From Brassica napus (taxonomy: Eukaryota; Streptophyta; Magnoliopsida; Brassicales; Brassicaceae): 64,000 nucleotides of DNA. This document shows positions 1 to 11,340 of the stretch, piece after piece; the stretch's first letter is position 1; every line of letters starts with the position of its first letter. Location: the NCBI RefSeq assembly GCF_020379485.1, contig NC_063442.1, forward strand, positions 16,986,009 to 17,050,008, given 5' to 3'. The notes under the pieces were generated by a model, which was not told the origin of the DNA, ran no database searches, and was given only the letters and a program-made list of their open reading frames with translations. A program made the translations under genes and the position numbers.

Positions 1-2436
1 CATGGTTACGGTACGGATGTCAAATGGGCGGGTTGTCTATGGGGTGTCCAAATTATTATGGGTTATATGGACACATCTAGATTCGACCAAATTTAAATAG
101 GTTTAAATGGACAAGCCCAATTGGGCTCATGGACAAAACCGGACAAGACCATCTGGATATTAAACAGTCCAAATAGCTAAAATATCTATGTTTAGAAAAT
201 TAAGAAAAAAAATTACAGTTTTAATTTGTCTTACCAAAATCATAAAATCGAGTTTTCGCAAAAACCAAAAAAATCATATTTTCCTGTAAAAATTGCATTT
301 TCTCCATCAAAACCATAAAATCACGTTTTTCCACCAAAACTGCAAAATCGCAATTTTCCGTTAAAATTATATTTTTTCGGTCAAAACCGCAAAATCATAT
401 TTTTCAGAAACCGAAAGTCATATTTTTCATCAAAATCAAAATTTCTCGTCAAAAATTTAAATTGCAAAATAATAAAGTTTAAGTCTATAATATATACTAA
501 ATTTAGTATATTTCCATCTTTTTCCATAAAAATTAGGTTATTTATACTCAATGGGTTTTTGAACCCCATGAACATCCAACTGATCATGGTATTTTTTGGG
601 TATGGTCTTATTTGGATGTCGACCAAAACTGTCCAACAAAAAGACATGTCCATATGAACACACCCAAATAAGCACAACCCACACATTTGATATCTCTACT
701 CGTTCTCCAGTCCCGCGGTTGAGAATCTCTTTCTCACAAATGCAAACTGTGCTAAAAAACATAGCATGGTTGCAACTTGCAACATTTATTTTTAAAAAGA
801 TTTTGTGTTGTGGAATGGAGTTGGAGGTTGACGCTGCTAAATTTGCATTCAAGAGTAATAAACAAATTTTGCATCTCCATAGATCAAAAGTTTTAGTTTA
901 AAATTTACACAAAAGCTTGAGTTTTTAACATGTGTGTATGAAATATATGTCTATTTATAAACCTATACAATCAAATATTCATTTTTTAGAATGTACTTAT
1001 TCCAATTGTCATAATACCTGTTTGTGAAAACGAACTATTTCCACGGATTGACTGCAGTGATTAGTATGTGTATATATATGTATCGCTTAATTATTATTAT
1101 ATATATTTTGTGTATTTAAAAACAAATGTACAAAAATAGTTAGGAGATTTGTCTTTTATCGTCCAGTTAGGAGATTTATTCCTGCAAGAAAGCTAAAAGA
1201 CAAACGTGAGCTCAACAATATGACCAAATCTTGGGTTGTAATTAAAATATGCATGCACTAACAGTTGTCTCTAGCTCTATAGAACATTGGTCTAAACCCC
1301 CCCTCTCCCCAGATTAATTCTCAACGCCAGATAATAAATCTATATACGAACTTCATGTTAATTTCTTATGAAACTAACTAGTTGCTAGTTAATTAAACCC
1401 ACATAAAGTTTTAGCTGGTGATAAATCATTATGAAAAAAAAAATCATTTTTAAGCTCCTCATACTATGTGTCATATTTATACAGACCAACTAATCATTGA
1501 ATACTGATCATATCGCATCTTGAAACATTCCTATTATAATTTTTTTTATTTAACCACATATATATGTATGTGTAGATGCCTTTTCATGGTGATCCACTTA
1601 CTTATCTCTTACCTTAGGCCTGATTTGAGTCTCCATCTTCTTCTTCCTTCTTCCCTTGGCCTTCACCATCTTCTCTCTTTTGAACTCTTTTTTTTTTCCA
1701 TAATTTCTCACGAAATTATGTTTTTTCATTAAGATTCTTTTTTTTCTTAATATGCTTTGTGATTTATCAAGAGAGGCTTCACCAAAAGATGAAAGAAGCA
1801 TAGAATCGAAAGAGACGCTGTTCCTTTATTCTTCTACTTTTTCTTTTATCATTTTTTCTCCGATCAATCTTTAAGATTTATTAATTTCAGCTAAAATTCT
1901 CGTAAGTCATATACTACTTTTTGTAAACATTGAAACAAAACAAACCAATTATAGTGCTCATATATTAAACTGATGTAGTTGTGTATATATGATGATCGCC
2001 TTAACAATCATTCATTTTGAATTAAAAATACTGTCAAATTATATGATACCAGCATCAATGTGTTTCTTTTATACAGTTAAGTTTTGATGCTTGGGATCTT
2101 ACAATAAAAGTTGTAGTCACAAAGGCATTAGTTTCAATCTTGTTGTACAGAAAACCTTATTCATTATCACATGCATTTAGGTACTAGTTTCACTTTATTG
2201 TCTTCTCCTTTGTTTCTTTCTTTATTTTGTATATATGAATGTATATGATTTATTAGTAAAACACTAAAACCTTCATGTTTTTTGCTAATGAAAAGAAAAC
2301 TTTGAAGTGGGAGAGAGGAGATTGTTTGCTGGGCTTCTTCAACTATCACCTAGAAAGGATACTATTTTTCTAGTAATCAAGTTTACAAAACAATAACCAA
2401 GACAAGTTTAGTCTGCATTTTTGTGATCTCTTCAAC
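1..2436. other. Upstream flank of the RIC10-like gene, no gene seen
   Basis: No coding region is supported here; the short open frames lack family features. Positions about 225-460 hold a degenerate array of short A/T-rich units containing an aaaccgcaaaatc-like core, spaced roughly 35-40 bp. The last few hundred bases before position 2437 should contain the promoter and 5' UTR of the RIC10-like gene, with a pyrimidine-rich stretch at about 1625-1700. No TATA box could be assigned with confidence. Confidence 0.5.
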
Positions 2437-3506
2437 ATGGCAATGAAAATGAAGGGCATCTACAAAGGCTTCAAATGTATCTCTCAAATATTTGGTAATC
2501 TTTCCCATTTTCTCTTCATATACTATCTTAATTAAGTTTCTCCTCGTGCTACTACTACTTTAACAAATGCTATGGGTCAACATAATTCCTTTTTATGTAG
2601 CAAGAACATTTGGTCACTTAAACCTAATGGCTGTCACATATAATATATTGCGTCCACATAGTTTTTTTTTTCGCTTCTTTTAATGTATTAAGAAAGTTAA
2701 TTACTTATACATAAGATACTTTGTTTCATTATTAGTTTTAAGGAAATGTCCTTATGTTTCAGAAAATATAACTATCAATACATTCTGATGTGAAAATAAT
2801 AATAATTATTATTTTTCAGCCGGGGAGAAAGAGAGTGATGAAATAGAAATTGGGTATCCGACAAATGTAAAACATGTCTCTCATATTGGCTGGGAGGGTT
2901 CTTCTAGTAGTGGTCCTGGTTGGGTAAGTTCTTTTGCTGTTTTCCTTTTTCTTGGCTAATACATATGTGAGAACTAAAGTTATACTAACAAGTAAAACCA
3001 AAAATGTCAATAAGTAATTTATAGCTAATCTATGAACTTTTTTATTATTATGAAGATGAGTGAGTTCAAGGTCGGAGCTGAGGTTTTGTCTCCAAGGGCA
3101 TCATCGTTTAGTAATGCAAGACCTTCTACTTCTTTTTTCACCTCGTCTTCAACTGGTTAGTTCTTTTAATCAGTGTTTTTTTTTTGTCAAGAAAAATCAG
3201 TGTTTTCTCTCCAATGAAAAATTGGTCATCTTAGTAAGCATTGTGTTAATTAGAGTATACTTGATAGATAGTTATATTTGCGTTGTTTTTGTATATGCAG
3301 ATTTTGATCAAGGGTCGAGTAAACGAACAATATCTGATACACTAAGAGATGCACCTCCAGTTACTCCAATAAATTTACCTAAACATAGCAACACGAAAAG
3401 TAGTAGAAGAAAGAAGTCAGCTTCATCGTCATCATCTCCAAAATCTTCAAGATCATCTATTTTTTCTAAATCTTCGTATAAATCAACTGTATCCCAACTA
3501 ATCTAA
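2437..3506 (+). CDS. RIC10: ROP-interactive CRIB motif protein, RIC10-like (4 exons)
   Basis: Predicted small effector of plant Rho-type (ROP/RAC) GTPases, binding the active GTPase through a CRIB motif to control polar growth or the cytoskeleton. Exons are 2437-2494, 2820-2923, 3056-3155 and 3301-3506, all with GT..AG junctions, giving 155 residues. The N-terminus [15 protein letters not shown] is typical of RIC9/10/11. Exon 2 carries the CRIB core: isoleucine, Y-P-T, then H-V-S-H-I-G-W-E-G at about residues 30-46. The C-terminus is Ser/Lys-rich and low complexity, as usual for RIC proteins. The start is the first ATG in exon 1. The RIC10 assignment rests on position: in Arabidopsis RIC10 (At4g04900) lies beside PDF2. 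The alternative is the duplicate RIC11, which lies beside ATML1. Product confidence is high; paralogue assignment depends on synteny. Confidence 0.88.
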
Positions 3507-4090
3507 ACATATAAGAGTAGGTGCAAGAAAGAAAGAAAAAGTCAAAAGTTTGATCGCCGTTGTGCATAATTGAGGGGGATTTTTTTGCTGATTATTTTTT
3601 TTGATTTTTTCATATATGTAGACATGTGTTCAAAGTTTGAATGTTTTATGTAAATAAAAAGACTAGGAAAAAAAATTGAAAGTAGAGGTAAAACTATTTA
3701 GAGAAAAAAAATCTAAACTTTTGAGACGTTTTTATCCAAGTCTCGAAGAAGTATCACACCTTCATTTTGGAGACAACGTTAAATATCTCCAGAAAATGGG
3801 TCATATTTTCCAAAAGTGAATATTATATTATTATGTAATGATACTCATTTGAACTTTAGAGATAGTTGACTATTCAAACAGACTTATTATTACATGCGAT
3901 AGATAAAAAATCTATAGACCAAATAATGTATGGCGAGAGAGGAGATCTGGGGAACTTATGTTAAGCTCTCCTGCCTTGAACTTGTTTCAAGTATCAATAG
4001 TTCTTATCCACTGCGGATAGCGCCCTCATGATCTTGAATTTGACCTCATCAGGGGTAAAATCTATAAATAAAACTCTACTTATCAATAAA
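3507..4090. other. 3' flank of the RIC10-like gene
   Basis: A/T-rich non-coding DNA. The first about 150 bases, up to the aataaaaag-like stretch near 3651, probably form the 3' UTR and polyadenylation region. I see no gene in the remainder. Confidence 0.5.
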
Positions 4091-4110
4091 TTATCTCACC
4101 CGTATGCTTT

Positions 4111-5109
4111 TTTTTTTTTTTTTCCGCCAAGTTATTTTTATTAATAAAAGGGACTAAGCCCAACAACAAGTACCGGGCCAAAGCCCAAACCAACTACTAA
4201 ACTTAAAGCCCTTCACGAGAGGGCATACACAAACCAGCTAACCGGGCCTACGGCCCAAACCGAAAGAACCCCACTACGCGGGCCGGACGCATCCTTGCTG
4301 ACCCATGCGTCAAGGAGACTGGACGCGTGTTGAGATCTCGTCGTCAGCGCGACACGCGTCACCTATGCCTCGACTTGACCATCGCCGCATCGGAGCCCCG
4401 CCGGAACACCACCACCATACACCTCGTTTCGTCGGAGCTTCAATACCGAAAGCCTCCACCGAAACCGAGCTTTTCTTCAACGCTTAACCATTCTGCGGAG
4501 AGTTTCATCAAACTCTTCTAGATCTCATCCGCCAGAAGGAAACCGTGAGCCACTGAAACCGCACCACCAAAGACCACAACGCAACTTCATACGCCACAAA
4601 ATAGTAGCAACAACCCACAAAACAACGGGTCTCATAACCGACAGGGCATAGCTTTGAAAGCCTCCACCCTCGGAGCCAAGAGCCGGCGAAGACGGAGCTG
4701 AGTAAGTCTCCTCTTCCCGGGAACTGAAGCCGGAGTCGGTGGATCTGCGAAAGCCTCCACCTCCCGGAGAAGGCCGGCGACGACGGAACTAGGGTAGCTT
4801 CCATGTCCCGGAATCAACACCACGGATCCACGAACCAAGTTACTCACGCCAGCACCTAACCCGACCGCGTCTTCCCTCCAGACACTAAACCACCGTAGAA
4901 AGATGAACCAGATCCAGAGCTTAGACAAGGCGATCGTTGAAGGACGGCGAAGAGGAAAGAAAATAAGGGAGCTTGATGGAAGAAGACGGCCTCCGGCGAC
5001 GGCACGGACGCTCACGCGCCGTCCGTACGCCGGGCCCTAAAACGAGATCTACTTTCTCTCTCTCTAAATTATTTTCTCCAAACGAGATCTAATATGAAGT
5101 AAATGTGAT
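4111..5109 (-). mobile_element. 1-kb non-autonomous poly(A) retroposon with 20-bp target duplication
   Basis: The insertion is flanked by a perfect 20-bp direct repeat at 4091-4110 and 5110-5129 and has a poly(T) tract at its left end (4111-4123). It is therefore a minus-strand element ending in poly(A), the signature of target-primed reverse transcription. The body is GC-rich compared with its surroundings. Overlapping short minus-strand frames of 127 and 98 residues (4632-5015, 4508-4804) resemble no family I know. Size, tail and lack of coding capacity fit Brassicaceae Sadhu-type retroposons or an internally deleted LINE; I cannot choose between them. The perfect duplication suggests a fairly recent insertion. 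Confidence 0.85.
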
Positions 5110-5453
5110 TTATCTCACCCGTATGCTTTATTTAACTTAAATACACAAGACGGTTTACTTTTTCAACGATTTTACTATCAAAGTCTTACACTTTTTCTCG
5201 GTTTTTTACTTAATAAGATATATTTAAAAGTTAATATGCAACAGATCGATTTATCATTCCTTCTAAGGGCCTGACTGGTTGAAACGCAGCGGTTGCGGTT
5301 GGATGCGGACGGTTGCAGTTTCTAGCGGTTTTAAGAGATTTGTACGACTGGTACTGCGGTTAAAAATTAGTGCGTTTACGGATGACTTATGACTGGTTAA
5401 CTACCAAATGCGGTAACAGTCAAATAATAAATTAACAATATTTACATTCAATA

Positions 5454-7555
5454 TCCTACTATATAAAAGAGACTAATTTAAAGGCCAAAGAGAGATGCCA
5501 CATGGGCAAAATAATCCCCACCTATCATACTGCCATGTCATTAGGATTGAGCTTCCAATTAAAATTGCAATAAAACAATCGGGCTTCGTTTGCAATAAAA
5601 CGTTTGGGTTTTGTACACAGCAGCTTATGTGGGGCCCAGAAGCATCAGGTGTATCATACTCTCACCCGTAGGCTGTCCCTAGGCAGCTTTTAACTATTGA
5701 GTCAAAAGTAAAAAAAAGAAGCTAAAATCTGACAAGTTGTGGAGGGGGCGACGACACGTTATTGGCACCACCCATGTCACAAGAAAGGAAAGAGTACGAT
5801 TACACAATTTATAAACTGTTATTTTGATGATAAAGTATTGTACTTAAAAATTTATAGAACAATATTATACGATTGAAGCAATATAGCATGGTTAGATTCA
5901 AGGTGTTGGATTACACGCCTGTGTTCTGTATTGAAGAATTTAATTACTAAATATTTATTCGATTTGTAGCTAAACGACGACAACAGTAAAACAGTACAGA
6001 ATAATTAGATAAATGTTTAATTTAATAAACTAGATGTTTTGTCCGCGGGCTTAAATATTTTCATAATTTTTTGAAAAATTCTTTGTACACTATATTCATT
6101 ACTAAAATAAATTTTAAAATAACTCAATATTATATTTTTAATTATATAATTAAAAACTTTTATTTGATTAATATTTAGTTATATAATTTATGTTTTTAAC
6201 GTTTTACTAAAATACTTTTTCAGATAACAATACAGTATATATATAGAAATTATCTCCCTTTTAAATTATATTTTCAGATTTTGGATAATTGTTACTATTA
6301 TTAATATTAATCAATTATCTAATCAAATCAATTAAAATTTGTTTTTATTATTTTTAATTTATTTATATATTTTATTCATTAAGGGTATAAACAATATTAA
6401 CCAGTCTAACTTTGAACGTGAAAGCTCGATTCCAAAAATTTACTTTATTTGATTAATATTTAATTATATAATTTATGTTTTTAATGTTTTACTAAAATAC
6501 TTTTTCAGATAACAATACAATATATCTATATATATATAGAAATTATCTTTTTTAATTATATTTTTAGATTTTAGATAATTCAATATTTTATTTTTAATTA
6601 TATAATTAATAGTTTTATTTGATTAATATTTAGTTATATAATTTATGTTTTTACTTTTTTACTAAAAGACTTTTTCAGATAACAATACAATATATCCATA
6701 AATTATCATTTTCTTAAATTTTATTTTCAGATTTTTGATAATTCTTACTATTATTATTATTATTAATAAATAATCTAATCAAATCAATTAAAATTTCGAT
6801 TTATTTTTTAATTTATTTATACATTTTATTCATTAAGGGTATAAACGATATTAACCACTCTAACTTTTAACGTGAGACCTCGATTCCGAAAATTTACTTC
6901 GCAAATAATAGTATAGATATGCACAACACTTGCCGGTGGGCCAGGTAAATAACTTTTTCGCAGCGCAGCCCATTAACCCTAATTGCCGTATTGGTAAAAC
7001 TAAAGCTAAAGCTTTCTCAACCTCTCAGTAACCCTAATTGCTGTCTTCCCCATTTCTCTTCCCGCATGGCGATTCTCTTCGTTTCTTCCAAATCTTCCCG
7101 CAAAACGCTTCTGATGAAAGGGCTGGAACTTCAATGTTCTCCCTTAAAGCCTCATCCCTACGGACCTTCCACATCCCCCTCCGCCTTATATCTAGATTCC
7201 TATTTATACCCTTATCTCTCTTACCTGAGATCATACTCTTATCTCTCTTATCTCAGATCATTAGCTCTATACATTAATCATGGCGAAAGAAAGTGGCCGC
7301 TCTACAAGACTATTCACAATATACCTCGCAGACATCGTCTACGTCTTATCTTATTTTAATTTTTTTTCGTTATCTACCAGATTCTATTCCTTTTGGACAA
7401 TTACTTATTTCTACTGTCAAACTATTTTATTCCTACGTCTTCACATAAAAAAACAAAACTTAACTCACACTTTCAGAAACTAAAACTCTAAATTTTAATA
7501 AAACATTACTTTAATTACACATATAATCCGCGCGAAGCGCGGACACCGGCTCTAG
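5454..7555 (+). mobile_element. Non-autonomous Helitron inserted in the MITE
   Basis: The element begins TCCTACTATATAAAAGAGAC, ends CTAG (7552-7555), and has the GC hairpin ccgcgc-gaa-gcgcgg at 7528-7542, ten bases before the terminus. The flanking bases are A (5453) and T (7556). The related MITE copy at 8308-8847 shows the uninterrupted target, so both ends are exact. The middle (about 6095-6900) holds repeated A/T-rich blocks, with the motif tttttcagataacaatac present three times. Open frames at 6991-7483 match no family I recognise. There is no Rep/helicase, so the element is non-autonomous. Confidence 0.9.
7528..7542 (+). repeat. Helitron 3' terminal hairpin
   Basis: A perfect 6-bp stem, ccgcgc/gcgcgg, with a 3-base loop stands just upstream of the CTAG terminus. 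This is the transposition-termination hairpin expected of Helitrons. Confidence 0.88.
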
Positions 7556-7968
7556 TAATTATAAAAATATCAAAAATCATAAAACTATAATAAATACAAA
7601 ATTTATATTTAGAAAGTTATAATTTTAATTTTTGAAAATTTATTGAAATTGTTTTTATTATAAAATTTTATAATATTAATTAAAATATAATAGATATATT
7701 TTAATATTTTCATAATTTCAATTTTAAATTTTTTATTAAATATTTTTACTTTTGTATATATATTATTTAAAAAAAAAGAAAAAAAATTTACCCTCCCGCA
7801 ACCGTCCGCAACCGCAAACGCTAGCTGTAGCCAGCTTTTGAATTTATGAGATTCGGAGCGGTTTGAAGCGGTTTAAAGCGATTTGAGTGATTGTTGTAAA
7901 ACCGCCGACAACCGCTACCTACCGCAAAAACTGCGTTTGCGGGTGGTAGCGGAAAACCAGTCACCCTC

Positions 7969-8307
7969 TAATTGTAGAGTTTTGCACCGTTGTCTCATTG
8001 TTTCTTCGGGTTTTTGGGTATCCGCCGCTGTTTTGTGATTTTTTTAATATTTACTAATTCTAATGTTTGACATATGTGATTATAAGATTCTAATGTTTGA
8101 TAGATATAAAATTTTATTATAAATATGGCTTTGATAATTTAGGTACTTATAAAACGGTGAAGCATTAGATCTATTAAATTTATTATTTTTCAAAAGTTTT
8201 CAAGCTATATCATTAAACATTAATATAAGCTGCGAACAAATCCCCCACTAGTTTCAATAAAAAAAGGGTAAAACAACCATTTCTTTGGTCAACTTTATAT
8301 CATTTTA
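7969..8307. other. Intergenic DNA between the two MITE copies
   Basis: A/T-rich non-coding sequence with a near-duplicated short phrase, ttctaatgtttga, at about 8059 and 8090. I see no gene. Confidence 0.4.
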
Positions 8308-8847
8308 CGGCCTGACTGGTTCGAACGCAGCGGTTGCGGTTGCGGGAGTTTGTGGATGCGGACGGTTGCGGTTTCTAGCGATTTTTAAGAGATTTGTACG
8401 ACTGGTACTGCGGTTAAAAATTAGTGTGTTTGCGGATGACTTATGACTGGTTAACTACCTAATGCGGTAACAGTCAAATAATAAATTAACAATATTTACA
8501 TTTAATATAATTATAAAAATATAAAAAATCATAAAATTATAATAAATATAAATATTAATTAAAATATAATAGATATATTTTAATATTTTCATAATTTCAA
8601 TTTTTAAATTTTTATTAAATATTTTTACTTTTGTATATATATTGTTTTAAAAAGAAGAAAAAAAAATTATTCTCCCGCAACCGTCCGCAACCGCAAACGC
8701 TAGCTGGAGCCAGCTTTTGAATTTATGAGATTCGGAGCGGTTTGAAGCGGTTTAGAGCGATTTGAGTGATTGTTGCAAACCGCCGATAACCGCTACCAAC
8801 CGCAAAAGCTGCATTTGCGGGTGGTAGCGGAAAAACCAGTTGCCCCC
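8308..8847. mobile_element. Harbinger-like MITE, copy 2, intact
   Basis: A 540-bp element with ends CGGCCTGACTGGTT and AACCAGTTGCCCCC and a TTA target duplication at 8305-8307 and 8848-8850. Its interior matches copy 1, including the A/T-rich core and the gcggttgcgg motifs near the left end. It has no open frame, so it would depend on a transposase supplied elsewhere. Confidence 0.8.
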
Positions 8848-9376
8848 TTAGTAGAGCATCTCCGGCTTAGAGTTTTTGTTGAATACTCAGAAATAAAATA
8901 ATTAAAATTTGAAAGGTAGAGAAAAACAGAAACTTTTTTTTATTAATATTTTTTTTTTGAAATTCTCTACAGAAACTCTTTAGCTATTTCAACTTGAGAA
9001 TAATTTTAAAACTTAACTATTTAATAGAACATATTAAAATAAAAATATTTTATGATTAAGATTCTTAATATAAGTTTTCGCCGTTGAAAATATTCTTAGT
9101 GATCAACTATCTATACGATGAATATGACGGCATGAAAAGTCTTAACCACAACTTGATAAAAAAAAATTTAAAATGTAAGTGAGGGAGAACTTTGAAACTA
9201 TAAAGACATATAAAATCGATATTAGAAATAGTTTACACAATTCTTATAAACAACCAAAATTTACACCGCTAGCAAAAAAAAAGCAACCAAACTTTGATTT
9301 TAAACAGTTTTTATCATGCAACTGTGGTAGTACTCCGGCGACTTAGGAATCATTTGCGAAAAGGATTACCTTGATA
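8848..9376. other. Intergenic DNA, no gene seen
   Basis: A/T-rich, non-coding. It begins with a gagcatctcc phrase that also opens other A/T-rich stretches in this window (about 13122 and 32161), possibly the edge of an old MITE family. No further structure could be assigned. Confidence 0.35.
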
Positions 9377-9566
9377 TAGGAACTCCAGCTGGAGTGTTCG
9401 CCCTTGGATTCGAGCCTTGACCACTGTGGAATTTATATATAAACTGCAGCATTTAAGATCGAAGACTGTTACACGGTGAGCCACCTAGTGACCTTCGGAT
9501 CTATGCTCACTTCGATCTCTAATTTGGACCATCACGGTGGAACCAGAATACTCGGTTAAAAAAAAA
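9377..9566 (+). mobile_element. SINE-like retroposon with 13-bp target duplication
   Basis: A segment of about 190 bp ends in a run of A and is flanked by the direct repeat gattaccttgata at 9364-9376 and 9567-9579. Near its start, gattcgagcc resembles the Pol III B box of tRNA-derived SINEs. No convincing A box is visible, so the copy may be 5' truncated. Size and tail fit Brassica SINEs. Confidence 0.72.
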
Positions 9567-9579
9567 GATTACCTTGATA

Positions 9580-10284
9580 ACTTGAAGGGCATGTTGCCAA
9601 CTCAGTCTCTTTACATATAGACATTGACTTCTCTATATTAGAGCATATATTGGTTGGGAAAACATATAAAAATTATAAATTGAACCAATTGACAACTACA
9701 TATTGGTTTGAAAGAAACAAACAAAGATGACTAAATAGTACTACAAATTGAGCCAAGTCCCAGCCCACTAGTTTAGCATTTTTTAAGAGAGGAAAATAAA
9801 TATAGTTATTGGACAGGAAAAAGTCTCAAAAGTCTTAACTATAGTTTACTAGTAATTAGTAACACTTATATGTATCACATATTTTTCTAAATTGTACTAC
9901 TAAACATTTTAAGGAAAAAATGCGTATCTATATCAATTAAAAACAGAATTATCATATGAAAGTAAATTTGCATTTAAGTGTAATATTACAGAAAATAGAC
10001 TATTTTGAAAAAAATCTATGGCTAGAAGCCTAGAACTTTCATTCATGGTAGTAGTTAAAACATTATTTATAAATAGATTATTTTACTATAATTCACGATT
10101 ATAAATGATACTTTTCCATTAAGTTACGTATTTTAACTTTTACATACTTCCTAAATAAAATCTTATAAAATATTTATTTCTAATCGTTTAAATAATTAAA
10201 TAAGACCTTAGTTGAACCGGACGATGCAACTTTAATTGAGAGTATTACACTGATCGGATACAAACCACAAACAAAAATGAATGA
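9580..10284. other. Intergenic DNA, no gene seen
   Basis: A/T-rich non-coding sequence without open frames of note or clear terminal repeats. Confidence 0.4.
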
Positions 10285-11340
10285 TATTTTACAATATCAG
10301 GAAGATATACTATTAAGTCTGGATATGAATTGGAACATCAATACCCAAGTAAAGCACGTCAAGCACTAGTTTTTGGCCCAGACACTAAGTTTTTGCAAGC
10401 TCATTCTTGGAAAATGAATTCCAAAGTTAAACATTTTCTTAACAAATTATTTCAGGTTGCTTACAGGTTAGGAGAAATCTCAATACTATAGGGAAAAAAT
10501 GTCAATACACATTGTAATATATGTGGAGCAGAAGATGAAATGAATAGTAATGCATTTTTGAATGTCTATCGGCCATTCAAGTATGGATTCTTTCAAGAAT
10601 TCCCACAAATCCTAGTTTTTCAATGCAATCGGTTTACGCGAATATTGACTTTTTTTTTGGAGAATTGCATCACACATAGAAGATAATCACTTTGTTTGGA
10701 TTTTATGGTATATTTGGAATGGACGTAACTAAAAGGTTTTTACGGTATTGATAAAGTTCTCAGAGATACTTTACAGTTGGTAGAAACATAGACGATTTTA
10801 TAGAATGAGGAATAATTTGCAATGGTGCACAAGGTTACACAAACAACATCCACACAAAGTAGGGATGAGGAAACAAATAACACACTATGCTGAGTGGGAC
10901 GATGATGTTTTATGGATGGGTCCTGAAAGGATAAAAACTTATGTTCACAAATTGGTTGGTATAGTACATTAGAAGAATTTGAAAGATTGATGGGAACAAG
11001 AAATACAAGAGGCTCCCTATCACTCTTATATTCTTATATGCGGAACTGAAGCTTTCATTTGGGCGATGGAAAGCATGAAAAGTCTCGGACAATTTCATGT
11101 GATTTTTGCAACAGATTGTTCTCAGCTATTAAAAATGGTTTAGGAACTTGAAGAATGACCTGATTTTACAATTAAACTGAAAAAAATACAAAGACCGAAT
11201 GAGAGTTTCAGAACGTTTGATATAAAGCACGTAGCTATGACTCAAAACACAAGAAGCAGATAATCTTGCATGTGGTTACTTTTACTTTGTAAATATAGAC
11301 ACGGAGTCCCATTTTGATTAAGAGAGTTGTAATAGAGTTT
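10285..11340 (+). pseudogene. Degenerate LINE ORF2 3' fragment (zinc-binding and RNase H regions)
   Basis: Conceptual translation gives GRYTIKSGYE followed by a fragment with AHSW and a zinc-knuckle-like CNICGAEDE. These match in order the corresponding parts of the LINE at 50932-56587 (GRYTVKSGYR, AHSWR, CQLCGAEEE). Downstream there are pieces of an RNase H-like region (ATDCSQ-like, then DNLACG). Many stops and frame changes interrupt it, so it is an old 5'-truncated relic. Its ends were not defined by a target duplication. Confidence 0.72.

Larger units (their letters stand above)
5267..7968. mobile_element. Harbinger-like MITE, copy 1, split by a Helitron
   Basis: Terminal inverted repeats run GGGCCTGACTGGTT at the left and AACCAGTCACCCTC at the right, flanked by TAA on both sides (5264-5266, 7969-7971). 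A 3-bp TWA duplication fits PIF/Harbinger (Tourist-like) elements. Without the Helitron at 5454-7555 the element is about 600 bp and matches the intact copy at 8308-8847 along its length. It has no coding capacity. The subterminal region is rich in repeated gcggttgcgg-type motifs. Confidence 0.78.

Noticed and set aside
4508..5015. Minus-strand frames of 98 and 127 codons as genes
   Set aside because: They overlap in different frames inside a poly(A) retroposon, show no domain, and owe their length to high GC content.
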